Shown here piece after piece: positions 61,553 to 64,000 of a stretch of DNA of 64,000 nt. This DNA comes from Lamellibrachia columna (Eukaryota; Annelida; Polychaeta; Sabellida; Siboglinidae): contig OY759267.1 of the NCBI GenBank assembly GCA_963662155.1, forward strand, positions 34,886,976 to 34,950,975, in the 5' to 3' direction. A program made the translations under genes and the position numbers. How positions within the stretch are numbered: position 1 is the first letter of the stretch; each line of letters begins with the position of its first letter. Under the pieces are notes generated by a model. That model ran no database searches. It saw nothing but the letters and a program-made list of their open reading frames with translations, and was not told where the DNA came from.

Positions 61553-62149
61553 TTATAAAGGCTCTTTACACCCCAATCTTACAGATATGCAACAGTGTCA
61601 AAATCAGAATATAATCGTGTTATAACGTTAGAGATCACACGTTCCTAAACTGTAGTCGTTAAAACTCGCGAAACCCAAATCATCCCCAACACAACTAAAA
61701 ATAGTGCATGTATTTAAATTTCAATATACTGTGTATTAGTTATAAATATAAACTAGATACACTTAGCTTAGAATTTCTAATCCTACCCTGTTTTTATCAC
61801 ATCTTGTACTAAGAAACAGGCCCTTCTTCGGGTGCTTTATTGCCACCCCTGTATTTTCATATACCCAGAGTTCCTGAGTCAGCCGAGGACCACAGACATA
61901 ACACACATCTAGATTTCCTACTGACTATCTGTCTATGTTCGCACTAGCCCAAACCGTGCACATGCACTTTTAAACAGTTTAGTACATATTTGATCTAATG
62001 TGACTTTAGCCCTCTAAAGGCAAGTTATAGCAAACATCTACTAATACATACTTTCACAAGAAAATTCAAAACCACTTTATTTTACACCACTCTCGCCTCT
62101 GTACCTGTATCAAATTGCCACCAACAATGAGGATTCCACAACAACATTC
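61553..62149. other. Spacer, no feature seen
   Basis: AT-rich sequence with no open frame of note. It probably includes the 5' untranslated part of the LINE that follows; its start could not be fixed. Confidence 0.4.
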
Positions 62150-62213
62150 TCAGCCATGCTGACAAGAAACCTGCCACCATTCCCAACGTTCTCAACCACA
62201 AAGAAAAAACAAA

Positions 62214-62506
62214 ATGATGCCAACTAAGCCCTATACCCTATCTCTATTATATATGTGTGGCCTTATAATACAAGCAGGGTACATTCACACAAACCCTGGT
62301 CCCACCCCAGATCCCTCTCCAAAATATCCATGTGGCACCTGCAGCCATGAGGTACATGATCACCACCATGCCATACAGTGTGATCAATGTGACAGTTCGT
62401 ACCATACTGCATGTGTCCAAATTAATGACACCACATAAGAACAATTAAAATATCGTAGTGTGCTTTGGTTCTGTTCTTGCTGTGGATTGCCAAACTATTC
62501 TGTGTA
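62214..62506 (+). pseudogene. LINE N-terminal 2A-like motif and PHD finger
   Basis: ATG at 62214 opens MMPTKPYTLSLLYMCGLIIQ and then AGYIHTNPGP. This matches the place and the NPGP end of 2A-like peptides described at the start of some LINE ORFs, but the Asp and Glu of D-x-E-x-NPGP are Tyr and His. Next is a PHD finger (CGTC, CDQC, H, C), interrupted by a TAA at 62436-62438. It resumes in the same frame with WFCSCCG, which supplies the last Cys pair. Confidence 0.65.
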
Positions 62507-63049
62507 TATATTCACCAGCAACATTAATACTCCAAACCCTAACTCAGTCCTTGAGTCACTTCCACACAGCAGTGACTACACAAATATATCTGATGATACG
62601 AATCCTACATTTGCACCAAATCCAGCTAATACGTCTACTCCTGACCGAGCAAAGATAACAAGTAAACCTAAACTGCTGATAAACTGCATTCAGCATCAAG
62701 AGCACTAACAAAGTATCCCTATGGCAGGCAACAATAAACTCAACAAACCCTGACATAATCTTTCTAGTTAAAACCAAACTCAACTCAAGTATCCCCACAT
62801 ACTATGTGCTCCCCACAAATTCTTAAGCAATCCAAAAATATCGTAACATCCACGGTGGAGGTGTTTTTATAGCACTCCGAAATGACATTATTGCAGCCCC
62901 CAAGACAAACTAAACACAACCTGTGAAATTATTTGATCAAAAATACACTCTGTTCATAAAAAAGCTATATATCTATCTGGCATCCTACTACAGACCTCCA
63001 AATGACTACACATCTCTAGAAGCCTTACATGAATCTCTCTCCATTCTAT

Positions 63050-63545
63050 ACCGTAGCTACAAGATACCCTATCTGTCATTCTAGCTGGAGATCTAAACCT
63101 TCCTGACATTGACTGAGAGAATGTGTGTGCAACAAACCAACAAACAACTGTGAAACATAACAAACTAATTGAAATAGTTGTGGAATTTGGACTAGTTAAT
63201 ATAGTAAATGAACCCAACCGATTAGATTCCGGAAATATATTAGACCTAGTACTTACATCAAACCCATTCCTTATCTCCACCATAAACACAGTGGCTGGCA
63301 TGAGTGATCATGAAGCCATTCTCAGAAAAAACAAACCACCACACAAAGTATACAACTACAGATCTGCAAACTGGGAATCCCTTGAAGCGAAATGCACCCA
63401 GCTTGCTCAGCAGTACTTTACTCGAAAACCAGATAAACAAGATGTAAACTCAAATTGGGACTTCTTTCATAAACACTACACTAACCTGATAGGAGAATCC
63501 ATCGCTAGCCCCATGACAAAATCTAAACAACACCTACACTGAACC
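63050..63545 (+). pseudogene. LINE endonuclease domain remnant
   Basis: LAGDLNLPDID (about 63080-63112), then an in-frame stop, then 63123-63542 with SGNILDLVLTSNP and GMSDHEAI. These are the D-x-N and SDH motifs of APE-type LINE endonucleases. The earlier part of the domain (62700-63050) is full of stops. Confidence 0.7.
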
Positions 63546-64000
63546 ACAAGAAGCATTATTAGCCTACAGAGAAAAAGGGACAAAACTCATGCTAAAGCCA
63601 AAAAAACATTGGGAAAATTTAAGAAAATTATCCACCAAAGAAGTGACCAAATCCTATAACAGTTACATTAACAACATGGGAAAAAGTTTGACGACAAATC
63701 CAAAACAATGTTGGTCTTTCATCAGACAAAACAAAATAAAACAAAAAATCTTGGCATTCCAGTACTAAAAGTAAATAACGACTTGAAAACAGCCGACCAT
63801 GACAAAGCAAATGCTCTCAATGACCTCTTCAAATCAGTTTTTTACAAATGAACAACTTCCTATCCCAACAAAAGGCCCATCACCATCTCCCTCAATTCAA
63901 ACCCTAGAAATCGGAGCGGCATCATAAAACAGCTTGTAGCTCTAAACTCCAACAAAGCGCCAGGGCCATCCGACATTCCTGCAAAAATACTAAAGAAAAC

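Larger units (their letters stand above)
62150..64000 (+). mobile_element. Decayed LINE, 5' part, runs off the window
   Basis: A single non-LTR element read in order: 2A-like motif, PHD finger, APE endonuclease, start of RT (LNSNKAPGPSDIPAKILKK in the last ~65 bases). Many stops and frameshifts, so it is old. It differs from the 21.7-kb CR1 and the YAND LINE, making at least three LINE families here besides the B-block relic. Confidence 0.75.

Noticed and set aside
1..64000. tRNA, rRNA or snRNA genes
   Set aside because: I looked for tRNA box and rRNA-like segments by eye and saw none; a covariance-model search would be needed to exclude them.

Overview
The window is eukaryotic, most likely from an invertebrate animal. 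Introns have GT/AG boundaries, exons are short, the sequence is AT-rich, and there are several families of decayed LINEs plus a Mutator-like DNA transposon. No operons or prokaryotic signals were seen. The species cannot be named from the sequence. Nearly everything is repeat-derived; only two stretches near the left end look like non-repeat protein-coding genes.

Left end (1-8 kb). An acidic, histidine-rich ORF carries an 18-bp minisatellite (816-1324). A seven-exon DUF4806-family gene follows (2112-5613); all exon phases fit except at one extra T, which makes a stop. Next is a one-exon gene for a His-Cys box (I-PpoI-like, zf-His_Me_endon) endonuclease with every catalytic and zinc residue in place (5979-6458). 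After that, on the minus strand, lies a broken Mutator-like transposase with a 52-codon internal tandem duplication (6683-7925).

Middle (7.9-59.2 kb). This is one higher-order repeat, A0-B1-A1-B2-A2-B3. 'A' is a ~1.34-kb tandem unit (1 partial, then about 12, then 6 copies). It carries a minus-strand ORF of about 120-152 codons that looks like the first exon of the neighbouring Mutator-like transposase. 'B' is an 8.4-8.8-kb block (B3 is cut at 5.5 kb) holding dead LINE reverse transcriptase pieces, a ~64-bp minisatellite, a relic CR1-like RT, an NRF1/ETS/YY1 promoter-like cluster, and a TIR-domain pseudogene. Both ends of B lie inside the same LINE family, so the A array appears to sit inside a LINE copy, and the whole A+B unit was then duplicated. 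The last A units and the first part of B2 recur 16,341 bp downstream with no length change and almost no substitutions. A nearly complete 4.7-kb CR1 LINE (PHD plus SGNH-esterase ORF1, EN-RT ORF2) is inserted in one A unit with a 5-bp target duplication.

Right end (59.2-64 kb). A 1,128-bp tandem duplication with a 40-bp minisatellite is followed by the 5' part of another decayed LINE. That LINE has a degenerate 2A-like motif and a PHD finger, and it runs off the window.

In function, the window is mainly a record of transposon fragments amplified at the DNA level. The DUF4806 gene and the His-Cys endonuclease are the most plausible expressed proteins. Identifications rest on motifs recognised by eye, not on searches.
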